A stretch of 64,000 bases of DNA from MWCR01 sp049325475 (GCA_049325475.1 JBMOLN010000004.1:182860-246859), one strand, 5' to 3'. Shown: positions 26,848 to 35,313, counted from the stretch's first letter. Notes: a model not told the origin generated them from the sequence alone. Numbers and translations: made by a program.

Positions 26848-26914
26848 AAAAAAACTTAGTACTAAGTACTAGGCACTATGTACTACGTAGAACTTAGCAC
26901 TCAGTACTTAGTAC
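26848..26914. repeat. Word-repeat spacer (TAGTACTAAGTACT)
   Basis: The whole 67-base spacer is variants of acttagtactaagtactagg. The word is palindrome-like. No gene. Confidence 0.7.
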
Positions 26915-29665
26915 TTAATAAGGATTTACAGCCTTTTCGACCGTAAGCTCTCCGTTTTCATTCAACACCACCGTATCATGTCTGGCAACTTGATTTTGCA
27001 AGAGCAGATCCGCAAGAGGAGTCTCGATTCTATCTTGGATAACGCGGCGCAGCGGGCGGGCGCCAAAAGCCGGATCAAATCCCGCATCGGCCAGATCTTC
27101 CACGGCTCGGTCTTCTGCTCGGAATTTGATGGATTTGGCTTCCAGATTGGCGGCTATGCGGTTAAGCATGAGCCAAGCTATTTGAACAACTTGATCGCGG
27201 GTCAGAGGCTTGAACACGATTACGCTGTCAAAACGGTTTAAAAACTCGGGACGGAAGATTCCTTTAAGTTCGCGCTCCATTAACACGGTTTTAATTTTTT
27301 CAATCGATTGGCCTTCATTTACAGCGCTTTGGATATAGCCCGTACCGGCATTAGAAGTCATTATGACGATGGTATTGGTAAAGTCAATTGTTCGGCCAAC
27401 GCTGTCCGTTAAACGGCCGTCGTCCATAACTTGCAGGAAAAGCGTGAGGATATCCGAGTGAGCTTTTTCGATTTCATCAAGCAAGACTATCGTAAACGGG
27501 CGTTTGCGGACAGCCTCGGTTAACAATCCGCCGCGCTCATCGCCGGGAATGCCAATCATGCGGCCTATGGACGACCGATCCTGATACTCGGACATATCCA
27601 GGCGTACCATGGCATTTTCATCGCCAAAGTATTCTTGGGCCAATGTTTTCGCTGTTTCGGTTTTGCCCACGCCGGTGGGACCAAGAAAAAGAAAATTAGC
27701 TATAGGACGCTTGCCCTCCCGAAGCTCGGCTCTGGCACGGCGGATGGCGCGCGCTACCGCGACAACCGCTTCATCTTGACCGATGACACGGCCATGCATG
27801 CGCTCCTCGAGTTTCATGAGCTTGCTGGATTCTTCGGCAGTCACCATCTCAACGGGAATATTGGTTTTATCGTGGACGATTTTAGCGACATCTTCAGCTG
27901 AAACAAAGGCCATCTCTCCCCTGCTTTTACGGGTTAAAACGGCCGCTTCACGGATGACGCCGAGAGCATTTTGCGGTGATGCCACATCGTGCATATAGCG
28001 CAAAGACAAGGTGGCAGCTTTTTCTATGGCCGCATAGGATAAAAATACGCGGTTTTTATATTCAATACTTCCGGACTTGGCCATCAAGACTCTGATAGTC
28101 TGCTCGGCATCAGCCGGAGGAACGACTACCTTGACCAGCTTCTTGCCCAAACTGCGATTTTCCAAAAACTGCGTCCAGGCACGCGGCGTTGTTGTGGCAA
28201 TAATGCGGAAATAGCCTTTGTCGAGTTCGGAGGCCAAAGCCTCGGCCAAGTCCATTGGCCCGGCGCCGCCGCCGACCAAGGATTCCAGCCCATATAAAGC
28301 CAAGACAATGTTGCCGGAGACTGCGGCCTCGTGAAGCATGGAAAGGAAACGCTCCGCGGCCAAGCCGGGCTCGCCGGCGGCGACCACTTGAGCAATGTTA
28401 ACCGATACCAATCTTTTATCAAAAAGGATTTCCGGCACGTTTTCTTCTACCATTTGGCGCGCCAGCTGTTCCACAACCGCGGATTTGCCCACCCCTTGCT
28501 CGCCAACCAGGACTACAGACTGATGGCCGCTTTCCAAGCCGCGCATGAGCTCGTCCATCACCTTATCATTGCCGGTCATGGGCGGCAGATATCCTTGGCG
28601 GGCCAGATATGTCAGATCTTCGCTAAAGCGATCGAGCAAAGATGTTTGAACGGCGGTCATGGCGCGGTTCATGGCTGTCTTTGGTTTTAATTGCGCCAGC
28701 TCGGCAAAGCGCTGTTGATCTTCTTTTAATCTTTCCTGCAGTAAAATCCATTGAGCAACGTTAGTTATGTGAGACTTGGGGAAACCGGCACGGTCCAGCA
28801 TATCCTCCAAAGCTTCGCTTTCGGCGAATGACTGGATAAAGATTTCCATGGGCGTCACATATTTGCGATGCGTGGAATTTGCCAAAGCATAAGCGGCCGC
28901 TAAAACCTTTTTGGCTTCACGGGTAAAAGATATGGGAGGTGTTCCGGTTGATTTGGAAACGATCAAACGCACTAAAGGATCTTTAATGGAATCAAACTTC
29001 ATGCCCAAGCGGGCCATGAACAATCCTCCGGACCTGCTTGTAAGAACAGCGGCGAAGAGCACTTCGGGGGTTATCTCGTGAAGTTGCAGATCCTTGGAGA
29101 GTTTAAATGCATTTTCGACTGTTTCTATGGCTTCAGGCGAATAATACCGAATGACTTCAATCGCTTTGGGCGGACCCGAACTTGAGTCCGGTGTCCGAAG
29201 TCCGAAGTCCGAAGTCTTTGTTGATAAATATCCCGGTAGGATTTTTGCGGGTTTGGTAAATGCGCTGATGCGAAAAATAAAAAACGCAGTTAAAGCAATA
29301 GCGATGTAAAACAGGGTTACAAACCAGTAGCCCACCGTCCAAAATTGCAAAGTCTGCACATCGGCAAGAGTAAAATCCCGGAGAGTGAAAAAGAAAAATA
29401 CCAAAGCTAAAGCGATGATAATTGATAGCAATACCAAGTGAAATGCGGAGTTGACCTTAAGACGCAGTTTACGCGTTGCGATTGTAAAATCATCTATGAT
29501 GGAATTCCAAACCAAAAAACCCTCTGCAGTTGGGATTCCGACTCCGGCGCCGTGACATTGCTTGCAAGACGCGGAACTGCGCGCGTCACCTCCGCATGCC
29601 GAACAAACAATGGCCTGCGGCACTTGATTTACACTTGAGTCTTGTGTCTCGAGTCTAGAGTCCAT
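26915..29665 (-). CDS. Membrane-tethered ClpA/ClpC-type double AAA+ ATPase with zinc ribbon and degenerate first ATPase domain
   Basis: The ATG at 29665 begins one base after the stop of the upstream membrane gene (916 residues). Order: a zinc ribbon (CSAC at 21-24, CKQC at 34-37), two hydrophobic helices (about 80-98 and 118-136) and an in-frame spacer-type word read as FGLRTPDSSSG (about 160-172). A Clp N-domain follows at about 180-340. AAA-1 has Walker A GEQGVGKS near 388, but the Walker B position reads LALYGLESL where DE is expected and no clear arginine finger is seen. AAA-2 has intact GPTGVGKTETAK near 661, LLDEIEKAH and TSNAGTGY. Family members unfold proteins, often for ClpP. Here unfolding would occur at the membrane, powered mainly by AAA-2 (inference). 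No ClpP gene or VGF-type loop was noticed. Confidence 0.88.
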   Translation of the reverse strand: MDSRLETQDSSVNQVPQAIVCSACGGDARSSASCKQCHGAGVGIPTAEGFLVWNSIIDDFTIATRKLRLKVNSAFHLVLLSIIIALALVFFFFTLRDFTLADVQTLQFWTVGYWFVTLFYIAIALTAFFIFRISAFTKPAKILPGYLSTKTSDFGLRTPDSSSGPPKAIEVIRYYSPEAIETVENAFKLSKDLQLHEITPEVLFAAVLTSRSGGLFMARLGMKFDSIKDPLVRLIVSKSTGTPPISFTREAKKVLAAAYALANSTHRKYVTPMEIFIQSFAESEALEDMLDRAGFPKSHITNVAQWILLQERLKEDQQRFAELAQLKPKTAMNRAMTAVQTSLLDRFSEDLTYLARQGYLPPMTGNDKVMDELMRGLESGHQSVVLVGEQGVGKSAVVEQLARQMVEENVPEILFDKRLVSVNIAQVVAAGEPGLAAERFLSMLHEAAVSGNIVLALYGLESLVGGGAGPMDLAEALASELDKGYFRIIATTTPRAWTQFLENRSLGKKLVKVVVPPADAEQTIRVLMAKSGSIEYKNRVFLSYAAIEKAATLSLRYMHDVASPQNALGVIREAAVLTRKSRGEMAFVSAEDVAKIVHDKTNIPVEMVTAEESSKLMKLEERMHGRVIGQDEAVVAVARAIRRARAELREGKRPIANFLFLGPTGVGKTETAKTLAQEYFGDENAMVRLDMSEYQDRSSIGRMIGIPGDERGGLLTEAVRKRPFTIVLLDEIEKAHSDILTLFLQVMDDGRLTDSVGRTIDFTNTIVIMTSNAGTGYIQSAVNEGQSIEKIKTVLMERELKGIFRPEFLNRFDSVIVFKPLTRDQVVQIAWLMLNRIAANLEAKSIKFRAEDRAVEDLADAGFDPAFGARPLRRVIQDRIETPLADLLLQNQVARHDTVVLNENGELTVEKAVNPY

Positions 29666-29666
29666 A

Positions 29667-30050
29667 TTATAGTCCAACGTAAACGCCTGCAAAAATGTTT
29701 TGCAAAGCCATTACCAATGCCAGCGGCGGAATTACCGCCCAACAAAGTATTAAAAATCCATAAGCAAGCCCCTCGACCGCAAGGGCTATTCCGCGTCCCA
29801 GAATCACAAAAAAGCGCATAAAGACACTGATTAAACGGCCCGTCCAATCGTATTGCGCGTACATTGGTACAAAAAAATTTTTTATCCAAACTTCAAATGC
29901 GTATTGCTTATAGCGGTATTGCAAACCCTGCCAGCACCAGTTAATGAACTTTTTTAAGCCGGTTGTGTACCACCAAATCGGAAACCAAACAAAACTCCCT
30001 AAAAGATCGATAAACACAAGCTTTGCAATCTCGCCGGAACGTTGCATCAT
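29667..30050 (-). CDS. Small membrane protein upstream of the Clp ATPase, unknown
   Basis: The 127 residues have an amphipathic Trp/Tyr-rich first half (FVWFPIWWYTTGLKKFINWCW) and hydrophobic helices in the second half (LISVFMRFFVILGRGIALAV, GFLILCWAVIPPLALVMAL). No family is recognised. Its stop and the Clp start are separated by a single base (TAATATG), implying translational coupling. A role in anchoring or adapting that ATPase at the membrane is a reasonable guess. Confidence 0.6.
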   Translation of the reverse strand: MMQRSGEIAKLVFIDLLGSFVWFPIWWYTTGLKKFINWCWQGLQYRYKQYAFEVWIKNFFVPMYAQYDWTGRLISVFMRFFVILGRGIALAVEGLAYGFLILCWAVIPPLALVMALQNIFAGVYVGL

Positions 30051-30059
30051 ATGGGTCTA

Positions 30060-30310
30060 TTATAACATATCGAACCACGAATTTCGAACTACGAACATCG
30101 AACGACAAATCGTCCCACGTTGCACGGGGTGTCGTTTCGCGAACGACCACCCCACGTACCAATCGTCCCACATCGATTCTTGCAGTTTAAGAACTCTGAA
30201 TTCTGAATCGAGCTGAGCTCGACGCACTCTGAACTCCGATTTAAGAATCTAAGCTGCTTAGCTAATGAACTTAATCGCTTTAAAGCTTGATAGCTTGGCA
30301 GCTTAATATG
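30060..30310. repeat. Word-repeat spacer (GAACTCCGA, CGAACTACGAAC and others)
   Basis: No gene. Successive blocks of variants are atcgaaccacgaatttcgaa, then cgtcccacgttgcacggggt, then gaactctgaattctgaatcg with a cgagctgagctcg palindrome, then aagcttgatagcttggcagc. Confidence 0.6.
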
Positions 30311-30339
30311 CATCCCGAAAATCCTGTTAATCAGGTTAT

Positions 30340-30373
30340 AAAAAAACTCCTCTGAAAACGCGCATCAGAGGAG
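30340..30373 (-). terminator. Terminator of the mraZ-rsmH-ftsL operon
   Basis: On the minus strand the stem CTCCTCTGA / TCAGAGGAG is followed by a run of T. It lies about 270 bases past the ftsL stop. Confidence 0.85.
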
Positions 30374-30491
30374 CTCTTAATTGACCGAGGATAAAGGTTA
30401 AAGGAATAAGGACGATTGTCTTTTATCCTTTATCTTTACTCCTTTATCGTGTTTATTTTTTGTATTTTTATCTTAAGGTTGATTTGGGTTT

Positions 30492-30599
30492 TTAACGATC
30501 AAGTCCAATAATCTGTAATGCCAGTACGAATGCAATCGAAAGCCATATTTTATATGTCTCCCAAATGCTTTTGGCATAGTATAATGAATTAGAGAACAT
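30492..30599 (-). CDS. Possible 35-residue membrane peptide
   Basis: A short frame (MFSNSLYYAKSIWETYKI...) ends in a hydrophobic stretch WLSIAFVLALQIIGL with a final charged DR. It lies between the ftsL stop and the operon terminator, so it would be on the same transcript. No Shine-Dalgarno is seen, and a small hairpin (GGAGCA/TGCTCC, 30613-30629) precedes it. It resembles a single-pass micropeptide but could be chance. The rest of 30374-30643 holds A/T-rich word repeats only. Confidence 0.3.
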   Translation of the reverse strand: MFSNSLYYAKSIWETYKIWLSIAFVLALQIIGLDR

Positions 30600-30643
30600 A
30601 ATCGCGGTTTTTGGAGCATCACCTGCTCCCTGCCAGGGATGTG

Positions 30644-30982
30644 CTAGCGGCGCACAAAAGCATGTGATGCGGGATTAACAAAGTTTGGATTTTCCATCTC
30701 CACAAACCCCAGACTGCGGGCTCTTTCGGTTAAAGAGTGCATGGATGACTGGCGGGCAATCTGATCCTCGGAAGCTGTGACCTCCAGCTTTAATTCATCT
30801 ATCCTGCTTTCTAAGGTCTGCAGACGATCGCTACGCGGTGCGGCATTGGTAATTTGCAGCACATAAACGCCGGCCAGCATGACCCAGGCCGCGAGCACAA
30901 CCAAAGCCCAAGCCATGGCTCCTTTGGGAAGCTGGCGGCTAATGTGCTCTTTAAAGCCAAAGCGTTGATGTGGCCGTGTCAT
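30644..30982 (-). CDS. ftsL: FtsL/DivIC-like division protein
   Basis: The 112-residue protein has a short cytoplasmic tail, one transmembrane helix (MAWALVVLAAWVMLAGVYVLQ) and a coiled coil (RLQTLESRIDELKLEVTASEDQI). It ends with a LGFVEMENPNFV segment as in FtsL-type proteins that bridge FtsB/FtsQ and activate FtsWI. The start at 30982 overlaps the rsmH stop as ATGA; an in-frame ATG at 31006 is less likely. Its place after mraZ and rsmH is the conserved dcw order. The next genes usually found (ftsI, murE) are missing, and a terminator follows instead. Confidence 0.8.
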   Translation of the reverse strand: MTRPHQRFGFKEHISRQLPKGAMAWALVVLAAWVMLAGVYVLQITNAAPRSDRLQTLESRIDELKLEVTASEDQIARQSSMHSLTERARSLGFVEMENPNFVNPASHAFVRR

Positions 30983-31926
30983 AGCAATAGCGTAGGTTCG
31001 TGACATACTTTTTTGTTTTTTGTGTTTGGATATTTGTGCGCCAAGCGAAGTTTTGCGCTTCGTGCACGCGGATTTTGATTTATTTCTTTTTGTGACGGAA
31101 GTATGGGTTTTTTTGATACTTCCGCATTTTGGAATGATTTGAATTTGTTTTTAACTATACGGTCTTCGATGGAATGGAATGCTATGACGGCCAGGATGCC
31201 GCCCGGAGCAAGCACTCCCCAGGCATCATCCAAGGCGATTTTTAAAGATTCCACTTCATCATTGACGGCAATACGCAGGGCTTGAAAAGATTTTGTTGCC
31301 GGGTGCAGCCGCCCGCGCTGATTTTGGCGCGGAACGGCAGAAGAGATTACCAAAGCCAGATCCAGGGTGGTTTGAAATTTTTGTTTTTTGCGGCGTGAGA
31401 TAATTGCGTCCGCTATACGGGAGGCAAAACTTTCTTCACCGAAATATTTTAAGCATTTCACCAAGTCGGTTTTAGGCCATGAGTTGACGATATCCGCGGC
31501 TGTTAAGCCGTCTTCATTGGCTTTGGGTCCCAAGCGCATATCCAGCGGTCCATCCTCTTGAAATGACAGGCCTTTCAAGGGGTCGGCCAACTCGTCGCTT
31601 GATAAACCCAAGTCGAATAAAATTCCATCAAATGGAGCAAGTCCGGATTCAGCTGCGGCTGACTTTAATTCGCGAAAATTGCTTTCCATGATTTGCCAGC
31701 GCGGGCCAAATGGCTTGGCGATTGATCGAGCACGCTCTAAAGCGGCGGGATCGATATCCAGTGATAAAAGTTTACCGTCAGGCGCTGATGCTTTCAGGAT
31801 TTCTTGCGAGTGTGTGGCGCCGCCCAAAGTCGCATCAAGATAATGCCCCTTTGGATGAGGGTGCAGCGCTGTTAAAACTTCGCGGACCATGACCGCTTCA
31901 TGAATTGATTTATTTAGTTTGGTCAT
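30979..31926 (-). CDS. rsmH: 16S rRNA m4C1402 methyltransferase RsmH
   Basis: RsmH methylates N4 of C1402 in the ribosomal P site using S-adenosylmethionine. The 315 residues start HEAVMVREVLTALHPHPKGHYLDATLGGATHS (SAM motif), then LGLSSDELADPLKGLSF, DMRLGP, RIADAI, SFQALRIAVNDE, AFHSIEDRIVK and NPRARSAKLR. It is a complete set. It overlaps mraZ (ATGA at 31923-31926) and ftsL, so translation of all three is coupled. Confident. Confidence 0.96.
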   Translation of the reverse strand: MTKLNKSIHEAVMVREVLTALHPHPKGHYLDATLGGATHSQEILKASAPDGKLLSLDIDPAALERARSIAKPFGPRWQIMESNFRELKSAAAESGLAPFDGILFDLGLSSDELADPLKGLSFQEDGPLDMRLGPKANEDGLTAADIVNSWPKTDLVKCLKYFGEESFASRIADAIISRRKKQKFQTTLDLALVISSAVPRQNQRGRLHPATKSFQALRIAVNDEVESLKIALDDAWGVLAPGGILAVIAFHSIEDRIVKNKFKSFQNAEVSKKPILPSQKEINQNPRARSAKLRLAHKYPNTKNKKVCHEPTLLL

Positions 31927-32354
31927 AGGCCCAGAGGTCCTAAACGCTCAGCGATTTCATCGCCTGTGGCTTCGGTTTTTGCCGCATAGGTATTCCAGGA
32001 ATCTTCGTCCCAGATTTCCAAGCGATCATACAAACCCGAGATGACCACTTTTTTGGCCAGCCCGGCATAAGTGCGCAGGTATTCGGGGATGATGATGCGC
32101 CCGGATTTATCGAGCGAAACTTCCATGGCGCCGGCCAGCATAAGGCGGGCGAACGCGCGGGTATCTGCTTGTGACAATGGCAGAGCTGCAATCTTGGCAG
32201 CCAAAGATTCCCATTGCTTCTTGGGATACAAGAACAATGTTTTATCCAACCCGCGCGTTACCACAGCGCCTTTTAAAAGCTCGGTGCGATAACCTGTTGG
32301 TACGGATAGCCGGCCCTTATCATCTAATGTGTAATGATACTCGCCTATAAACAT
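31923..32354 (-). CDS. mraZ: Transcriptional regulator MraZ
   Basis: MraZ is an AbrB-fold protein that binds tandem TGGGN boxes upstream of its own operon and represses division/cell-wall genes. The 143 residues hold two copies of the SpoVT/AbrB-like unit: GEYHYTLDDKGRLSVPTGYR, and later GAMEVSLDKSGRIIIPEYLR. The boxes it would bind are visible about 95 bp upstream (32449-32473), next to a strong promoter. It has a long leader, unlike many neighbours. Confident. Confidence 0.96.
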   Translation of the reverse strand: MFIGEYHYTLDDKGRLSVPTGYRTELLKGAVVTRGLDKTLFLYPKKQWESLAAKIAALPLSQADTRAFARLMLAGAMEVSLDKSGRIIIPEYLRTYAGLAKKVVISGLYDRLEIWDEDSWNTYAAKTEATGDEIAERLGPLGL

Positions 32355-32448
32355 ACGAATAATTATTTAAGCTATCCGTTGATATAAATAATTGGGTAGA
32401 AAAAAATATGGCGGGTCAGCTATGCCGCATCAGCGGCAAAACTTCTTT

Positions 32449-32501
32449 TCCCACTCTTCCCCACTATTCCCCATTTTATGCCACATCATTCCTCAAGTCA
32501 A
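32449..32501 (-). promoter_or_regulatory. mraZ promoter with three MraZ boxes
   Basis: Read on the minus strand, -35 TTGACT (32496-32501), 17-bp spacer, -10 TAAAAT (32473-32478). Three TGGGN boxes then follow with exactly 10-bp period (32469-32473, 32459-32463, 32449-32453), giving TGGGG-N5-TGGGG-N5-TGGGA. This is the known MraZ operator pattern and supports autoregulation. Confidence 0.85.
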
Positions 32502-32574
32502 TCATTTTGCCCCACAAAAATATCCGTTTATTTAAGCGAAATTGTTGTTCTTATTTTGTTCCAATGTGGATACT

Positions 32575-32665
32575 ATATTAACAATTACCAAATACCAATG
32601 ACCAATTACCAATGCTGGAATCGCTAAAGCGATATTCTAAATTCCAGATTCAATATTTTATATAA
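32575..32665. repeat. Word-repeat spacer (CAATTACCAAT; ATCGCTAAAGCGAT)
   Basis: Variants of caattaccaaataccaatga flank the small hairpin tcgctaaagcga. No gene. Confidence 0.55.
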
Positions 32666-32671
32666 TTAGAA

Positions 32672-32700
32672 TTGACATTTTGGCTGTTTTGTGATATTGA
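32672..32700 (+). promoter_or_regulatory. Promoter of the 32717-33603 gene pair
   Basis: TTGACA (32672-32677), 17-bp spacer, TATTGA (32695-32700), then GGCGGAG before the ATG at 32717. Confidence 0.7.
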
Positions 32701-32716
32701 CAGGGCGGAGATTGAA

Positions 32717-33157
32717 ATGGAAAAGCCAGACAAAACTCAACCCGCACCTCTCAAAAACTGCCATTTCCATGGCCATCAACTTATTCCTTACACAAACACA
32801 GTTGTTGATGTCAGAGAAACCAAAAATTCCGGCCTTTACGATGTTTTCGTGATTCTTGAGGGCCGGACGCATTTTTACCATTATCCGATCTGCGTAGCGG
32901 TGAGTATACCGATGCACAGGCCGCTGCGCTGTATCGGCGGATACAATAGCTTGGCGTTAAGGATTGCCGGCCAAGGCGAGCTGAAAATCGAGCCAACGCC
33001 AAATCCCTACCGCATGCGGCTGACTTTGCAAAATGAGAAAATCGGTTTTAAGGCATCGGTACTGGTGCCAAAAATCAGCATCATATCGTTTTTTTATGAA
33101 GATGTCTTGATGATGAAACTATCCCCCATCGGAATCGGCGCAAGGAGGGCATCATGA
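32717..33157 (+). CDS. Unrecognised 146-residue protein, first gene of a two-gene operon
   Basis: No family is recognised. The protein is soluble with beta-rich sequence (DVFVILEGRTHFYHYPICVAVSI). The start at 32717 is preceded by GGCGGAG and a good TTGACA promoter. Its last codons overlap the next gene as ATGA, so the two are translationally coupled and likely work together. Confidence 0.6.
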   Translation: MEKPDKTQPAPLKNCHFHGHQLIPYTNTVVDVRETKNSGLYDVFVILEGRTHFYHYPICVAVSIPMHRPLRCIGGYNSLALRIAGQGELKIEPTPNPYRMRLTLQNEKIGFKASVLVPKISIISFFYEDVLMMKLSPIGIGARRAS

Positions 33158-33603
33158 GCGGCAAAAAGCAAGAAACCCGGATAGAAATCCAAGACGTCAA
33201 AGTATTTAAGCCGGACGGCTGGAGGCTGCACGGCTTGAGCCAGGTCTTTCTGGATATGCATCCCAAAAAGGATGGCGCATTCGTACTTTGGGTGATTTTC
33301 CGATCAGCCTACGACATGCATTATTGGACCAAGCCCCTTATGGGCATTGCCAAGTTCAAGCCGGTGGCCAGTAAGCCGATCCATGAACAAACGACCGCAT
33401 TTCTAAGAAACTTGATCCATAAACAAAATGCGCGTATCTCCGTACACAATCTGGATCCCAAGGTCCTGAATACGGCCGTTTCGCTCATGTACGATGAAGA
33501 GCATCAAAAAGTTTACCATGCCGTGAGAGGCGATCCGCGCGGGATGGATAATAAAAAAAATCCCAAAGTCAGCGAACTGCTCCCGTTCTTCGAGAAGGTA
33601 TAG
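33154..33603 (+). CDS. Unrecognised 149-residue protein, second gene of the operon
   Basis: No family is recognised. It is soluble and basic (MSGKKQETRIEIQDVKVFKPDG...; WVIFRSAYDMHYWTKPLMG). AAGGAGG lies 5 bases before the ATG, which overlaps the previous stop. A terminator follows at 33643. The pair's compact own promoter, coupling and terminator resemble other accessory units here. Confidence 0.6.
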   Translation: MSGKKQETRIEIQDVKVFKPDGWRLHGLSQVFLDMHPKKDGAFVLWVIFRSAYDMHYWTKPLMGIAKFKPVASKPIHEQTTAFLRNLIHKQNARISVHNLDPKVLNTAVSLMYDEEHQKVYHAVRGDPRGMDNKKNPKVSELLPFFEKV

Positions 33604-33642
33604 ACAGAAACCCTCATCCCAATCGCGTTCTACACGACCAAA

Positions 33643-33679
33643 CCCTTCCCACCTACTAGGGGGAAGGGCTTTTCTTTTT
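33643..33679 (+). terminator. Terminator between convergent genes
   Basis: CCCTTCCC / GGGAAGGG stem (33643-33650, 33661-33668) followed by CTTTTCTTTTT. The uvrC stop codon lies in the loop. Confidence 0.8.
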
Positions 33680-34936
33680 CGGCAAACGCAATGATTGCGA
33701 TCGAAGTTTGCGGTGATATGAGATGGCGAAGCGGTGGGATTCGTCTTGGACGTGGACAAGGATGTCGAGATGTTTCTCGAGTTGCTGCCGCAGACCTTCG
33801 AAGACCGGCGGGATTATGAGTTCTTGTTTTTTGCGCGTTGGGCCTTTGGCAATGCCGATGACCGGGATGGTTTTGGGCGAGTCAATGCGGCTGACGACTT
33901 CCAGCGCGGCGCTCACCTGGCCTTTGCCGCCGTCGATGAGAATGAGGTCCGGTAATTCCCAGCCTTTTTCCTGATGTTTAAAGCGACGTCGCAAAACTTC
34001 GCGGAGCGATTCATAGTCATCAGGCCCGATGACCGTGCGGATGCGGAATTTGCGGTACTTGGCTTTTTCAGGAGCGCCGCGGCGAAACACGACCATGGAA
34101 GCTGTGGCAGATGTTCCGCTGATGTTAGAGATGTCATAGCCCTCGACTCGCCCCAGAATCGGGTTTTGCTGATAGTCATCCGGCAGTTTGCGATCGTCTT
34201 TGGCAAGTACGGCAATGTCCTGGATGTGCTCCAACGCGAATAAGCGATTGCGAAGCTTGGCCGCAAGTTCAAAATTCTGACTTTTGGCGGCTGCTTGCAT
34301 CTCGCGCTTATAGCGGCGGACAAGTTCGGGGCGGCGGCCGTCAAAAAAGGCCATGAGATCACGGATTATTTTGGCATAGTCACGTTTGGATATTAATCCG
34401 ACGCAGACACCCGGACATAGATGCAGAGAATAATTAAAACAGGGACGCTTCTGGCCAGCTGAACAAGTTGACCAGGTAATGGCTTTGCGGATTGCATCCA
34501 GCGAAGCGCGGACGGCGCGCGCGGACGTGAACGGTCCGTAAACGGCTTTATATTTTTTAGCGGCTTGATCGTCGATGTCGGTTGCACGCAGAACGTAAGG
34601 CCTGGGAAAATCTTCGTTGGTTATCACAAGATAGGAATAGGATTTATCATCCTTTTCGCGGATATTGTAAAAAGGTTTGTATTTTTTAATGAGATTGGCT
34701 TCCAGAAATAAAGCTTCGATGGCTGTTGGCTGCTCGATGTAATCGATTGAAGCGATGTGCGCGACCAGTTGTTCTGTTTTACGATCATCCGGACGGGTAA
34801 AGTAAGAGCTGACGCGACGTTTGAGCGAAGTGGCTTTGCCAACGTAAATAATCTCGCCGTCTTTATTCTTCATGAGATAGACGCCGGGATTATCCGGCAG
34901 ACTGCCGTCTTGAATTACAATTGACTTTGGAACCAT
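33656..34936 (-). CDS. uvrC: UvrC excinuclease subunit, short form lacking the C-terminal HhH domain
   Basis: UvrC makes both cuts around a UvrAB-marked DNA lesion. The 426 residues include the GIY-YIG nuclease (NPGVYLMKNKDGEIIYVGKA), the cysteine-containing middle, and a UVR motif for UvrB contact (MQAAAKSQNFELAAKLRNRL). The RNase-H-like second nuclease has GYDISNISGTSATASMVVF, LILIDGGKGQ and the final HRFAISYHRKLR. It ends about there, whereas typical UvrC (about 600 residues) continues into tandem helix-hairpin-helix motifs. The stop falls in a strong terminator, so this looks like a settled short form, not a frameshift. Both nuclease domains appear intact. Confidence 0.9.
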   Translation of the reverse strand: MVPKSIVIQDGSLPDNPGVYLMKNKDGEIIYVGKATSLKRRVSSYFTRPDDRKTEQLVAHIASIDYIEQPTAIEALFLEANLIKKYKPFYNIREKDDKSYSYLVITNEDFPRPYVLRATDIDDQAAKKYKAVYGPFTSARAVRASLDAIRKAITWSTCSAGQKRPCFNYSLHLCPGVCVGLISKRDYAKIIRDLMAFFDGRRPELVRRYKREMQAAAKSQNFELAAKLRNRLFALEHIQDIAVLAKDDRKLPDDYQQNPILGRVEGYDISNISGTSATASMVVFRRGAPEKAKYRKFRIRTVIGPDDYESLREVLRRRFKHQEKGWELPDLILIDGGKGQVSAALEVVSRIDSPKTIPVIGIAKGPTRKKQELIIPPVFEGLRQQLEKHLDILVHVQDESHRFAISYHRKLRSQSLRLPKKKSPSP

Positions 34937-34939
34937 AAA

Positions 34940-35290
34940 TTAATGCATGGTGCAAAATGTATAATGAATAATGATTGAGGCCTTCGGCAATATTATAGAA
35001 TAAATATCGTGTAGCGATTCCAGCATTATGCACTATTCGTTATGCATTGTGCATTGTTTAGTTAGTATGTCCCATCTTTGATGGATAGTCCAGGATGAAC
35101 TCGCTATGCTTCGCAGATACAGCAAACTTTAAACTTCAAACTTAAAATTCGGTAATTTTTAATATAATTAATCAAGTTCGCAGTTTCCAGTTTAAAAATT
35201 AAAGTTATGGGTTTATGCGTCTACGTTTGACGTTACACGTTACCCGTTCGACGGTTGACGTTTGGCGTTTGACATGTTTGGATATAGGCG
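34940..35290. repeat. Word-repeat spacer upstream of the 35314 gene
   Basis: No gene in 34937-35313. Blocks: gcatggtgcaaaatgtataa with a mirrored gcactattcgttatgcattg, tatcgtgtagcgattccagc (shared with 22.39 kb), then cgtttgacgttacacgttac, cgacggttgacgtttggcgt. AAAGGAAA at 35301 is the ribosome site of the next gene. Confidence 0.6.
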
Positions 35291-35313
35291 GTTCTTTCAC
35301 AAAGGAAAATGCC

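Noticed and set aside
29638..29692. Earlier start for the Clp ATPase at 29692
   Set aside because: It would overlap the upstream gene, and the ATG at 29665 directly follows that gene's stop, which fits translational coupling better.
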